From Rusavskia elegans (lineage: Eukaryota; Ascomycota; Lecanoromycetes; Teloschistales; Teloschistaceae): a stretch of DNA of 64,000 nucleotides. The translations under genes were made by a program, and so were the position numbers. Location of the stretch: NCBI GenBank assembly GCA_011316305.1, contig SAUG01000076.1, forward strand, positions 1 through 64,000, written 5' to 3'. A model generated the notes under the pieces. The model had not been told where the DNA came from. It did not search any database and saw only the letters and a program-made list of their open reading frames with translations. The stretch's first letter is position 1; each line of letters begins with the position of its first letter. Shown piece after piece: positions 1 through 13,574 of this stretch.

Positions 1-19
1 CCTGGTCAGGGTATCAATG

Positions 20-2804
20 TCATCGTGCCGCAGCCGCATCCCCAGCGCAGTATTCCACAATCAGCCTCTCGAGATCCAACAACTTATACGGCTTCGTCAT
101 GAACCCTTCCATCCCGACCTCACTCGCACGTTCCAGCGCCGCGTCCGTCACATCGGCACTGACCGCCAACACCGTCACCCCTGCTCTCATCCTCCTACCC
201 CTACTGCCGTCTTCGTTTTCATTGCCGCCCTCGTTTTCATTGCCGCTAGGAGTGCCTTGCAGCTCTCGTCGTTCCCGGTCCAAGGCTAGGATCTTCTCCG
301 TGGCTTCATAGCCGTCCATGGTCGGCATCCACAGATCCATGAGAACGACATCGATCGGCTTTTCGCCACGAGCGTGACGATCGATGGACATTTGACGGAC
401 AGCCTCTCCGCCATCGTGGGCTTCGTGGATGTCGGTGTAGCCGAGTTTGGAAAGCATGCTGACGAGGAGTTGGCGGTTGATTTTGTTGTCTTCGGCGACT
501 AGGAAGGTCAAGGGGTATTTTTGCGCCAGGTTGCGGTCGAAGCTGTAGACCTTTTTGGTTGATGCTCGTCTGGCTGGGGAGCTATGCGCTTGTTGGGAGA
601 GGCTGTTGCGGCGGGATGAAGACGCTGGTAGTAAAGGCGTGGAGGCTCTTGGTAATGTACTACTAGGATCGGAGGTGAATAAAGGAGAAGCTCTGGATTG
701 TGGTGTTCGTCGACGGTCCAAGGAGTGGGTTTCCAGCCCCCGTTGGTCCAGAATGGGTGGGCGGTCAAGAGATGCTCGCGAAGGTGTGGGTGTGGCGGTG
801 GGTGATGATGTTCTGCTATGCGTATCCGATGGCGTGATTGGTACTTTGAGCTCGAAATGTGAACCTCTTCGGGGACCTGTGGTGTCGGATCTAACACAGA
901 TCAGATCTCCACGGATTTTTCGAGCCAATCCCTTGGCTACGAGCAAACCCAACCCCAGGCCATCTTTCTGTCTTGTGAGAGAATCATCCTCGCGGGAAAA
1001 CGGCTTGAAGAGATACGGTAAAAAAGCTTGAGGAATTCCCTGCCCCGTGTCTTCGATGTTGATGACGATGAACCGTGATTTGGGACTGAGAGTAGCTGTG
1101 AGCTTGATCTTGCCCTCATCCGTGAATTTAATTGCATTGAGAAAGACACAAGACACCAGTTTCGCAAGATCACGTTCATCAACTGATCATCGTCAGCATG
1201 GTAGAAAATCTCTCACCTAGCATTGACTTACCAAACATTGTGTCTGGCACTTGGGGGTCAACTGTCCATTCTACAATCTTTCTTGACACTTCGCCGTTGG
1301 AATTGCGGGTCCTGACATCGATGATTTCTCCTCCGTCAGTATCTTCAGCCACGGCAGACTCTGGACGGCCGCCGAGACGAAGCGATTCGTTCACGACCAA
1401 ATGCAACAGATCGCGAACTTTTGTGTGCCGAAGACCTGGAGTCGCAGCCGCGGACTCGGGTTCCGAAGTATCAAGAGCCATTTCATCGATTGTATCCTGA
1501 GTGCGCAAAGTAGCGGGCGTGCTTCTCAAGCCGGATCGGTCGCTCCCTCTCTGGCTCCTGGTAAGATTGTCGCTCTCCTCGACTGCCGTCTTTAACGAAG
1601 CCGTGTGCGGAGATACACCTCTCGAGTGTAATACTCGATGTTTGTGTGCTGGTCGCTCAACTTCAGCGGAGGACGTCCGCCTTCTTTTGCTGCGCTTGAA
1701 TGAGATACTGTTGCCTTTGATAAAGATATTCGGTCGTCTATCACCCTGAGATAGAGTAGACAGCGCATCGACGCTCTCGTCGTCCTCCGGCGGGATTGGG
1801 GTGTCAGGAACTTGCATATTGAGATCGTAGGCGTGGACCACATTATCAGCCGCTTCAACCGCTCTTCGAGAGCTATCTTGAACGACTTCGATGTTATCAC
1901 GCAGCGTTTTGAAGATCTCTCGAGCCACATCATCAGACTGATTCTCCAACGACTCTTGGACAGTGGCGTGCATAACATCGAGCATACCAACTACACCCTG
2001 CATTGGCGTCCGGAGCTCATGTGACAGACTTCTTGCGTAAGGTTTCAGTGACTGTTGAGCAGTAACCGCCTCAGCCGGGATGATTTTCGAGGGCCTGTCT
2101 GAACCTCTTGAGAAACCCATGCCTTCTTCGAGTCGCTCCAATATCACGTCCTCCAGTGAATGCAGAAGCATTTCGATGTAGGCCCAGCCGAGTTGCTTCT
2201 TCGCAACACCTTCTTCGGTCCACATCATACCAAAATGTCCGAAGCACTTGCCTTCAATGAACAGTGGGACTCCAATATAGGCATCCGTAGGGAAAGGAAA
2301 GCTGTTGGGGTTATTGAGGACAAAGTCCTGGAGCTTGTTCGGGATGAGGAAGACCTTGTCGTGCTTCATATTATGGCACGGTGCGCCATACGCCAAATAC
2401 TTGAAATCTCGATGCAGATCAACAATGTCTTGACCATCGTTGTAGTAAAATGCCACTCCAAGCAGACATGAGCCCGGTTCTCCAATGGGTGGCATTTCCA
2501 CCGCCGTGTCCTGATCGTCCACAAGGATGCGTTTCGTGACGAAACCGTACTGAGCGCCGGTTATGGACGTCATGCCTTCCATCAACAAGGTCCAGAAATC
2601 GTAGGTGGTCGAGTCTCGAAGCTTTTTTTTCAGTTGAACCAACTCCTCGACCGCATTATTTTCTGCCGCCGTATAATGTTCCTCAACCACCTCACGAAAA
2701 CCCTCGTCGCCAGTGTGCGCCGCTACACCAGGATGCGGACCAGAAACACACAATGACGCCCTTTCCATCAACTCCACCAGGTTGCCTCCAACGGTGTCCT
2801 CCAT
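20..2804 (-). CDS. Hybrid histidine kinase (GAF-HisKA-HATPase-REC)
   Basis: A two-component hybrid sensor kinase that autophosphorylates a histidine and passes the phosphate to its own receiver domain, usually feeding an HPt protein and the stress MAPK route. Exons are 1232-2804 and 20-1182; the 49-nt intron starts GTAAGT and restores the N-box frame. The 911-residue product has a GAF-like sensor (about 70-215), an H-box SLSHELRTPMQG (His262), a low-complexity linker of about 230 residues, an ATPase with N-box FLNAIKFTDEG and G-boxes DTGQGIP and GLGLGLL (about 534-640), and a receiver (about 751-885) with phospho-acceptor Asp807 in VLMDLWMP and a conserved Lys in MTKPYK. There are no transmembrane segments, so it is probably cytosolic. 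In-frame, coding-like sequence continues upstream of the chosen Met to about 2863 before a TAG that could be part of a splice acceptor, so the true N-terminus may lie in a further 5' exon. Confidence 0.88.
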
Positions 2805-5016
2805 AATCTGAAGAATGACGAATTCCGCGCTGTCTGTCTCATGTGGATCGTTGTTGAATTGGCCCTAATTGACGTTGGTCATCGTGGTTGCCAGGCGGCA
2901 TCCGGCGCTACTGTTCGCTGAAGACTTCTTTTCTAGAAATATCTCTGGTTCAAAAAGAGTGGAATTTGCGCGGACCGCGAGACAGGATGCCTGGCGCAAT
3001 AAAATGGTACAACAGCTGGACGGAAGAAGCGCAAGTCGAGGGATTCGACCGGTGGGCCTGCGAGTGGGAGAAAGCTGAGCAGTTGTAAATTCACTCAAGT
3101 CAGGACAGAAGGGAAAACCAGCGAGCGAAAGTTGGTACAATGCGGCAGCACGTGCAGACAACGAAGGAGGTTGGAATTCGAAGTCCAGCAGCGCTAGACT
3201 GAGTCAGGTCAGTTCCGGAACGGGCTGGGAATAACGAAGGCAGAGTGATGGGATTGAGCGCCGGAAACAAATGACGCCTGCGCGCAAGAAGAACGATGGG
3301 ACGAGATCGTAGGATACGATGTACGGTCCATCTAAGGTCTGGACCGTCGGCCTAAGGCCCCTAAACCAAAGGCCTTCTAGGCTGAGCGACACCAAAATAT
3401 CCGGGGGCGCGGATCCCCATTATATAAATCTTCGCTACCGTAAATCCCAGGCGCAATTCTTGCTCACTATGATGTTATTATGGATGACTTCTCTCCGGCT
3501 TACAGCGGCCCAGCGTCGATTACCAGTCTCCAAAGCCCTCAAAGCATAGGGGAATTCCACTCTCTGCATGATCAAGAGGTGGACCCCAGCCAGCAGACAC
3601 CCACACGCATAAGGATCGCTGGTCTGGGTGCATTCTTGATTTTCAAGGATGCAATAATAATCCCAGGAACCTGCCTGCTGGGTCCCTCTGTCACACCCCA
3701 AACAAGAAAGCCAGCTGGGTCCACCGTGGCTCGTGGTGCTGCTCGGAGCTGTCGCCTGGCTGGCCCTGCATCTTCTCGCATCCGGCGGACCGTCATCCTG
3801 ACCTCAAACATCATCGGTCATTCTAGACCGGTCCATGGAAGGGACTCTGTGTCATATCCCGTCCCTGCCGCCGATCCACCATTGCCCTCGTTTCGAGCGT
3901 TTTAGTCTGTTGGCTATGCACCCGCCACGACTGATGAGGATTGACCTCTGGGAAATGAGAGATGCACGGCGGAGCTTAAACGTCGGTGGCTGCGGTTGTT
4001 TCCAGTGCGAGTTTGACTGCACTGATGATGAATAGTCTGCGCAAGAGGCTTGCATCTGCTCCCCAACGCCCGCAGACGTGTCTTTGTTCTGGAAAAATCG
4101 CCCGACTGCTGGGAGGCCCTCGAGGTGGAAATCTTACTCCGCACCATCGGAGACATGGTTACCGGGAAGCCTCCTCCGAGAGATCCAATCAACCGTGCGT
4201 TAATCTGGCACAAAAATACTTAAATCGATCATCGGACCCTTGGCGGTAAGCCTGCAACGTCCTGAACCCTGTGAACTCTATATCGGCCAGAATCCTTTCT
4301 GATGCCTTTTCTGACCATCCTCCCCACTCTTTTTGATGATCATCTCTTGAATGAGGCAAGTGGACGGAATATCCATGGCCCGTTTGAGGTTTCAGATGGG
4401 CCCACTCCGTTCCTTGGTGAGATTCCATCGGAGCTATACTGCTGAAGTCACCACAGTATGATCTACCGGGCCCCTGTCGGTCCTAATAATAATAGAACAC
4501 ATACTGATGACAAGACGCCCTGGGAAAAGACGATGTAACGGTCGACTACCACGCTCTTGGCCCGTGGAGTGTGGACTACTGTACTCTGTACCCTGTTGAT
4601 TTCATAATCTTGTATCTGACGCTACAAGAACCATACCTTTCTCGCTTGACATGTATACCAGAGAGTATCATGCGATGAGAACGATCTGTTCGACTTCAGC
4701 AGGGACTGCGAAGTGTTGCAAATTACATAAACTCGAAAGCCCGTGTTCTTTGATCTGTAATGATGTCTTTAACCGTCAGGCCAGATGTATCTCTAGATAC
4801 CAGACAACAAAATCTGTTCACCTGGTGGTACTTTGCCCTGACGCTACAGTCGCGGGAATAAATAATGATAGGAGGAACATAATAATTAGGGTCCGGGACC
4901 ATGAACCCTATCAGCCTCGCTTACCTATCGGAGCCTAGCGCATCCACAAACGTCAATCTGCGGAGACGAACCTCAGCAATTCTCGTAGCCATCACCATCT
5001 TCGATCCCACCAAAAG
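2805..5016. other. Long intergenic region upstream of RPL36
   Basis: No gene could be supported. Open frames here are short, lack family motifs and do not join across credible introns. The part next to 2805 probably contains the 5' leader and perhaps a first exon of the histidine kinase. The stretch from about 4450 to 4900 is AT-rich. The last 130 bases are the RPL36 promoter (see the telobox entry). Confidence 0.5.
4886..4910. promoter_or_regulatory. Inverted pair of telomere-like boxes in the RPL36 promoter
   Basis: TTAGGGT (4886-4892) and AACCCTA (4904-4910) face each other across 11 bases, ending 106 bases before the RPL36 start. Such boxes are binding sites of Tbf1-type Myb factors at ribosomal protein genes in several fungi. 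The sites are visible; binding is inferred. Confidence 0.5.
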
Positions 5017-5597
5017 ATGGCGGTCAAGGAGCGTTCAGGCATAGCCCTTGGGCTCAACAAGGGTCATGTAAGTCCACGTTCTCGCTGCTGTCATTCTGAT
5101 ACAGGAAGCAGCTAACGTGCGAGACGTAGAAAACAACCCCTCGCGAATTCAAGCCTCGCATATCACGCACCAAAGGCCACCTCAGCAAACGTACCGCTTT
5201 CGTGAGAGAAGTCGTCAAGGAGGTTTCTGGGTATGTCTTGCAATGAATTGGCCCGGAGTGGATGAGATTCTCCCAGTGCCATGTTGTCAATGACGGCAGC
5301 GCCTGAAGTTTTACCATTGAAAGCTTTGGCTAATGGTGTTTGTTCGATCAATAGTCTCGCCCCTTATGAACGCCGAGTCATCGAACTCTTGAGAAACAGC
5401 AAGGACAAGCGCGCGAGGAAGCTGGCGAAGAAGCGAGTACGCCGACACATCTCTTCTCCCATGGGATTCCGGCCCCAATCGAATGAATATACGGCTGACA
5501 TTTGCGGCTCGTCTAGCTTGGGACGTTCGGACGCGCGAAGAGGAAGGTCGATGAGTTGCAAGGTGTCATTGCTGAGTCCAGGCGTGCTGGTCATTAG
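5017..5597 (+). CDS. RPL36: 60S ribosomal protein eL36
   Basis: Structural protein of the large ribosomal subunit. It has four exons: 5017-5067, 5130-5230, 5355-5436 and 5517-5597. The splice donors are GTAAGT, GTATGT and GTACGC, and all acceptors end in TAG. The 104-residue product opens with [17 protein letters not shown] and continues with family-typical segments [40 protein letters not shown] and AKRKVDELQ. Length and strong basic character match eL36 (about 100 residues). No exon is long enough to stand out alone. The start is fixed by the conserved N-terminus. The gene converges on the UBX gene, with stops 248 bases apart. Three introns in so short a gene fit the intron-rich ribosomal protein genes of filamentous fungi. 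Confidence 0.96.
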
Positions 5598-5845
5598 GGC
5601 GGTGACGGCGCAGCATCAAGTAATGGCGTTCATGTCACAGCTGAGGAACACAGAACAACCACTGAAGAGAAATCACATCTGAGCTTTTGCAAAATGAGAT
5701 TGAATCCAGGAGCCCTTGAGCTCCAACTACTTGTGAATGCTCGTTTGCTCCTCCGAACCAAACCAACCCTGCTAACACCAGAGGAATGCCGCTGATACAT
5801 GATTCGCCATGCAGAGTCATCATCATTATCATGATACACGTCCAG

Positions 5846-7426
5846 TCACTTCTTGCCTAAGCCCTTAAACCATTTTGGCACGCCGCCTTTACTGCCACCC
5901 TTCCCACCTTCTTTCCTTTTCTCTGTGGCTGGGTCTTTGGAGACCGGTTCAGGGGCGTCACTTTCGGCAATTCTTGCCACTTCAAGTTCTTTGGCTTGGG
6001 CTAACATATTCTCCTTCATGACAGGCTTGGCCCGCGCTTCAAGACTGGCTTCATCGCCCCAGAGAAAGTTGACAAGTGTACTTCCTGACATTCCCAAGTC
6101 CGAGATGAGCTTCTCTGTGCCATTTGGTGGAATAGTTCGAGGACCCTTGGCAGATCTGAAGTTGAGCAAAAAGGGCTCACTCTGTGCAGCCATCATTCCC
6201 CTGGCCAAATCGTAGAGCGAGCGCGCTGTATCCACATTGGTAAATGAGGCATTGACCGCGGATTGGTCGGGGAACCTTATCCTGATGACAATCTCTTTGA
6301 TATCAGCGACCCTCTGCGCTTTAGCATTTTCCCTTTCCGCAAGCTCCTTATCACTCAAAAGAGTCTTGTTGCGTCCTGACCCCTGTAAGCGCGCCTGGTG
6401 TAGCTTGGCATGGGCGACCGTTGGCTCGTAATCTCTCTCATTGAATGCTTGTTGTGCCGCCTGAGGTATTGACGACTCAGGCGGTTTGAAAACACTTATC
6501 GGCCGTTGACCTGGTCCAGTGATTGTTGAGGGGACAGGGTCCGTGTCGGCCGGGATTTCGGTCTCTTGCTGCATGCTTGGGGTAGCGGTAGATGGCTGTT
6601 CCTCGTTAGATGGAGACCTTGGCTCCGGAGGGGTCTGTGTCTCCTCGGCTTCCTCGGGCAAGACGGGCTCAGCAGTGTCTGGAACCGATTCGTTTGTCGT
6701 CATACTCGTGGCATGACTGTACACTTTCTCATCGCCTGATACTGATTTGAAGTATCGCTCAATCTGTTCCATGGCCTCTTCCAATGGTGTGTCTGAAATT
6801 CGAAATCCAAGCCTAAGCAGGACACTTCCAGCATTGAACCCCAGTTGCGCTAGCGTCTTTTGCAGATCGGTGAATGACGAGAGCTCTCTGCCCATGATAT
6901 TGATCACGGGAGCTTCATGGTATAATCTTCCAGCTCCGGCGACGCCGGTCCCCGTTTTGGTCTTAGCTCTCGCTGTGTAGTTACGTTGAGGGGCCATGGA
7001 TTCGAAATTGCGCAGAATCAACCAGAGGGACGTGCTACTAGGATATTTTTCAATAAGACGCCCGCCCAACGAACCATGGGCCTCGCTTTCGGGGAGTTGC
7101 AAAGCAACTGAAACGACAGAGGGAGACCGCGAGAGTTGCACAAGCTCAAGTTTGGCACCAGCCGACAAGCCAGACAGTCTTATTGGGTTCGACAAATCCA
7201 GGTTCTTGTTCTTGTGCCTGGAAGCCAGCAGTAATCAGCAGACTGAATCAAATTTGGAAGCATCTCGAGGATGCAAGCCAGAGCCTTACTTTAGACCATA
7301 GCGACTTGCGTCAGCGCCCAACTTATTGCATGCCTCTTGTAGGACATCGCTAAGGATCATCCCCGGTATCGTTCTGATAGTCGCTCGCCGGGCAGAGGCA
7401 TCGATAACAACCACAGTAGACGCCAT
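5846..7426 (-). CDS. UBX4: TUG/ASPL-type UBX-domain protein (Ubx4-like)
   Basis: A cofactor of the Cdc48/p97 ATPase. Yeast Ubx4 acts in ER-associated degradation and related Cdc48 work. Exons are 7290-7426 and 5846-7217, joined at Lys46 (donor GTAAGG, acceptor CCAG). The 502-residue product starts MASTVVVIDASARRATIRTI, the TUG-type ubiquitin-like N-terminal domain that ends near LSNPIRLSGLSAGAKLELV. A Pro/Ser/Glu-rich middle follows, then a helical arginine-containing segment, then a UBX fold at about 345-435 (KEIVIRIRFPDQS to TLVNFLWGD), and a basic tail ending in GVPKWFKGLGKK. The N-terminal domain plus UBX order separates it from Shp1 and Ubx2 types. It is divergent from ARPC1 across 310 bases. 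The Ubx4 name rests on architecture alone. Confidence 0.9.
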
Positions 7427-7736
7427 AGAGTGAGATCACCAGGCTTCTACTGCGAATAAAAGTTGTATCTTGAGTAGATCATGCAAAGAAGATTGAAAAG
7501 CCACTTGGGGGTTACTGAAAAGATAGACGCTCACTCAGAGAGTAAGCTCGAAGTTTGTCAAACTCCTTCACTTCTGTATGCATTGACAATGACGAAGGTC
7601 GGAGAACACGGAACATTTTCGCCGATGGACCCGCTTTGAGCCGCAACCCACGTCAGCTGTCGATTACTCCACATCAACAGACTTGGACAGTTTGTCAACT
7701 CGTAGGTGGTAGAGAGCTCCTCCCACCTTATGCATC
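7427..7736. promoter_or_regulatory. Divergent promoter region between the UBX gene and ARPC1
   Basis: These 310 bases separate the start codons of two divergent genes and must hold both 5' leaders and both promoters. I see no TATA box or named element. Confidence 0.6.
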
Positions 7737-8980
7737 ATGGCCCCAGAAGTCCATCATCTTTTCCATCGTTCAATTGCAGATCATTCGTTCTCAGCGGACA
7801 AGCAGACCTTAGCCGTAGCCCGCGAGAACAATGTGGAGCTATATCAACGGTCAGGCACCAAATTTATGTTGCAAGATGAGCTTAAAGGGCACGACAAAAC
7901 AGTAACGGGCGTTGATATTGCTCCCAAAACTGGTCGCATCGTGACCTGCTCCCAAGGTCTGCACAGGGTACTCCAAACCACACCCTGATGTCCAGCTGAG
8001 TACTTGTCAGATCGCAATGCATACGTGTGGGAACCTTCTCCATCTGGCTGGAAGCCCATACTGGTCCTACTTCGTATCAATCGTGCTGCGACTTTCGTCC
8101 GTTGGTCCCCCTCGGAAAAGAAGTTCGCCGTCGGATCTGGAGCGCGAGTTATTGCCGTATGCTACTTTGAAGAGGAGAATGATTGGTGGGTATCGAAACA
8201 CTTGAAGAAGCCAATCCGAAGCACCATCACCACTGTCGCATGGCACCCCAATTCTGTCCTCCTTGCGGCTGGGTCCACCGATGCACACGCAAGGGTCTTC
8301 TCGAGCTTCATCAAAGGGGTGGATGAAAGGCCAGAGAGCAGTGTTTGGGGAGAGCGCTTACCGTTCAATACCGTTTGTGGAGAGTATCTCAACAATTCGG
8401 CGGGCTGGGTTCATGGCTGCGCTTTTTCTCCAAGTGGAAATGCCCTTGCTTTTACGGCCCACGATAGTAGTATGACTGTGGTGTATCCAGGTGGACCTGA
8501 TCAGCCACCAAACGCGGTCATCAGTATCAGCACCCAGCTGCTTCCATTCTTGAGCCTGATCTGGAATGGCGAAACTGAGATTATTGCCGCCGGATATGTA
8601 TGCATGTCTCCGGTTGCGTTGGTCACTGGCTGAGCGTTGCAGGACTGTGAAGCTTATCGACTGAGCGGTAGCGAACGAGGATGGCAGATCGTCGGCTCAA
8701 TGGAGTCTAAAGGCCGTCCTGGACTAGGAGACATGCGCGAGGAGTCTGCGCTCAACATGTTCCGCCAAATGGATCTAAAGGGCAAAGCCAAGGATGATAC
8801 CCAGCTGAAGACCGTGCATCAGAACACGATCTCCACTATAAGATCATACTCCCAGGACAATGGAAATGTTCAAAAGTTCAGCAGTAAGTTACATCCCAAT
8901 GCTTTCAGTCGAGGGAGCTATGACACTGACATGCTACAGCTAGCGGCGTGGACGGCAGAGTAGTTGTATGGTCTACGTAG
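7737..8980 (+). CDS. ARC40: Arp2/3 complex subunit 1 (ARPC1/Arc40)
   Basis: WD40 beta-propeller subunit of the Arp2/3 complex, which nucleates branched actin at endocytic sites and hyphal tips. Exons are 7737-7956, 8011-8597, 8643-8883 and 8940-8980, giving 362 residues, close to the usual length of about 370. The start MAPEVHHLFHRSIADHSFS is family-like. Propeller-strand segments include LKGHDKTVTGVDIAPKTGRIVTCS, DRNAYVWE, TFVRWSPSEKKFAVGSG, ITTVAWHPNSVLLAAGS and GCAFSPSGNALAFTAHDS. The insert before the last blade and the closing segment SGVDGRVVVWST are also typical. Intron phases agree at all three junctions. The last exon is only 41 bases. Confidence 0.95.
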
Positions 8981-11448
<2,468 letters not shown>

Positions 11449-11879
11449 GAATAGTCCGGGGTTGTCGATGAAAATGATTCGCATGATGTAGGTCATCTGC
11501 CGAGGAGGCGCGAAGCACAGGCAATCCTGCAGCCAGAAAGCCCTCACCAACTATCTTGTCGGCTGAAGAACCTCTTAGACGAGGCGTTATTCATGTCCAT
11601 GGTGTTCTCGCCCTTCTGTTGTGCGATTGGACCAGCGGGTGCCAACATTAATGAATTCTTCTGACTAAGCAAATGTAGGTACAACTAACTTTATCAGTGT
11701 TTTGCAAGAAGCTAAACATAAATGACGCACATGCTTTGTGATTCACTCCTCCACTCCGTACTCGGTTCCGCTTTGCGACCCACAAACCACTTCACCGTTG
11801 CAACAGGCTATTGGGTTTCCAACCACGTTGCACCACACACATCAAATCTGCTTCCCTCCTGTTAGCGAACCTCTCCAAC
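11449..11879. other. Intergenic region between enolase and HCR1
   Basis: Contains the enolase 3' region and the HCR1 promoter. No gene or named element was seen. Confidence 0.5.
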
Positions 11880-12894
11880 ATGGCGCCCGCAAGAGGTGTG
11901 TACTCTCCAAAAGCCAAACCACTGTCCCCAATACACTACAAATCGCGGATTATCGTGCGCGTGAATCTAACGCTGATGTGACTTGGTGATAGAAAGCAGT
12001 GATGAGGATGAGAGCACATCGTCAGGTTCCGAGCCAGTCATCCCTAGACGCTCCAAGTTCGATGACGAAGAAGACGACAGTGATGTAAACCAGCCCTGAC
12101 CGCCGGAGATATTCGTTCCACATTGCTGAACGCTGTACAGGTCGTCGATGACTGGGAGGGTGCCGAGGACTCAGAAGCCGAGGCGGAGAAAGCAAAGAAG
12201 GCCGCAGAAGCAAAAGCTAAGGCGGATGCTGAGGCTGCCAAGAACAAGAAGTCCAAGGCCCAGCGCATAGAGGAGCAAAGGATGGAAAGAATGCGTCGAA
12301 AAGTGGAAGACAATGAAGAGACAAGCAGCGAAGAAGAGGATGAGGCCACCAAGCGCGAACGATTACGGCGCACTGAGCAAGAAGCGGACCTCAAGCACGC
12401 CGAAGACCTTTTTGGAAACATCGGCATCAACAAGAACCGTAGCGCGCCCAAGGCAGTCGTATCCACAGACCCGAACGACCCCTCCAAAGCCGTGGATATC
12501 TCCTCATTGCCTCTGTTCAACCCAACGACCAAAGAACAGTTTCTCAAGCTCCGTGAAACCCTGACCCCGATCCTGGCCGCGAACAGCAAAAAAGCCCAGT
12601 ACAGCTTGTTCATGCAGGAGTTCACCAAACAGATTGTCAAGGACCTCCCGAGCGAGCAGATCAAAAAGATCGTAAGCGGGTTGGCCACTTTATCGAATGA
12701 GAAAATGAAGGAGGAGAAAGCGGCCGAGAAAGGTGGGAAAAAGACAAAGGCGGCAAAGAGCAAAGCTTCACTCGTGGCAAACCGGGACGCCAGTCATAGG
12801 GCAGACACAACGGCCTATGATGATCTAGGGTAAGTTGTCGAAGCTCGACTCCTTGCAATCATTGACCTCTATTAGCGACGACGATTTTATGTGA
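11880..12894 (+). CDS. HCR1: Translation initiation factor eIF3 subunit j
   Basis: Loosely bound eIF3 subunit that sits in the 40S decoding centre and helps start-site selection and recycling. Exons are 11880-11895, 11993-12084, 12141-12829 and 12876-12894, giving 271 residues. The first exon encodes only MAPAR plus one base. An acidic N-terminus with SSDEDESTSSGS and FDDEEDDSDVVDDWE is followed by a long charged Ala/Lys/Glu helix, then the conserved core AEDLFGNIGI, SLPLFNPTTKEQFLKLRETL and FTKQIVKDL. The protein closes with the family's acidic ending YDDLGDDDFM, produced by a 19-base last exon. Antisense open frames across this gene come from its charged codon pattern and are not genes. Confidence 0.94.
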
Positions 12895-13574
12895 AGGAGT
12901 GGATCTCGGTCTTCAGACATTCGTCTCGGAGTGTTCGTTTCGCTGTAAGATTCTGTGCGATGACCCGAATACGTTCATCATCTTGGTCTGGCCAACACAG
13001 AACAAAACCATTTAGAATACGGAGACATACCCAGAAAGGATAACGACTTCCGGCCACGACCTTACATTGCATGCATGTGTACCTTCAGATTGTACTTGCT
13101 AGTCTCGAATCTTCTGGGCGCCATTGAGCATTATGAGGGTCGTCAGGGAGTTGAGGAGGGTTACAGGGTTACGGAAAGGGGTCCCGGGGTTGATAAGGAG
13201 ATCCCCGGATGGTCTCTACAGTAACAATAGAACATATCTGTGCAACAGCCTATCAGACAATGTTGACGCCTGTAGACGATGTCTTTATATGGACCAGGGC
13301 CATAATGATTGCGGCTTTCCACGGTGCAAAGTTGACTGGATCATCCTTCAGGATCGATCGAGTCTTCACGATCCCGCCCCAGAACCGCGTGAAACCACAC
13401 CTCGACACGACACATCCATCTCATTATTTTTCTACAGTAATACTAGCAGTCTTTGTTATAATCATTCATGCGACTTACCCGAGCACTTTCAGCTACCACA
13501 CATCTTAAGGCATCTTTCTGGCTCGGCTCCGCAGCAGTGAATTGCGGATAACGCCCGCTTGAACAATCCAACGT
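12895..13574. other. Intergenic region upstream of the kinase gene
   Basis: HCR1 3' end and kinase promoter. Short open frames on the forward strand (13124-13540) overlap in two frames without family motifs, so I see no gene. Confidence 0.5.

Noticed and set aside
3480..4428. Several overlapping frames of 80-140 codons on both strands
   Set aside because: They overlap in competing frames, have no family features and could not be spliced into a longer product.
12044..12763. 239-codon reverse frame opposite HCR1
   Set aside because: It is antisense to a highly charged Lys/Glu/Ala coding region, which keeps the opposite frame free of stops. It has no family motifs, and HCR1 on the other strand is certain.
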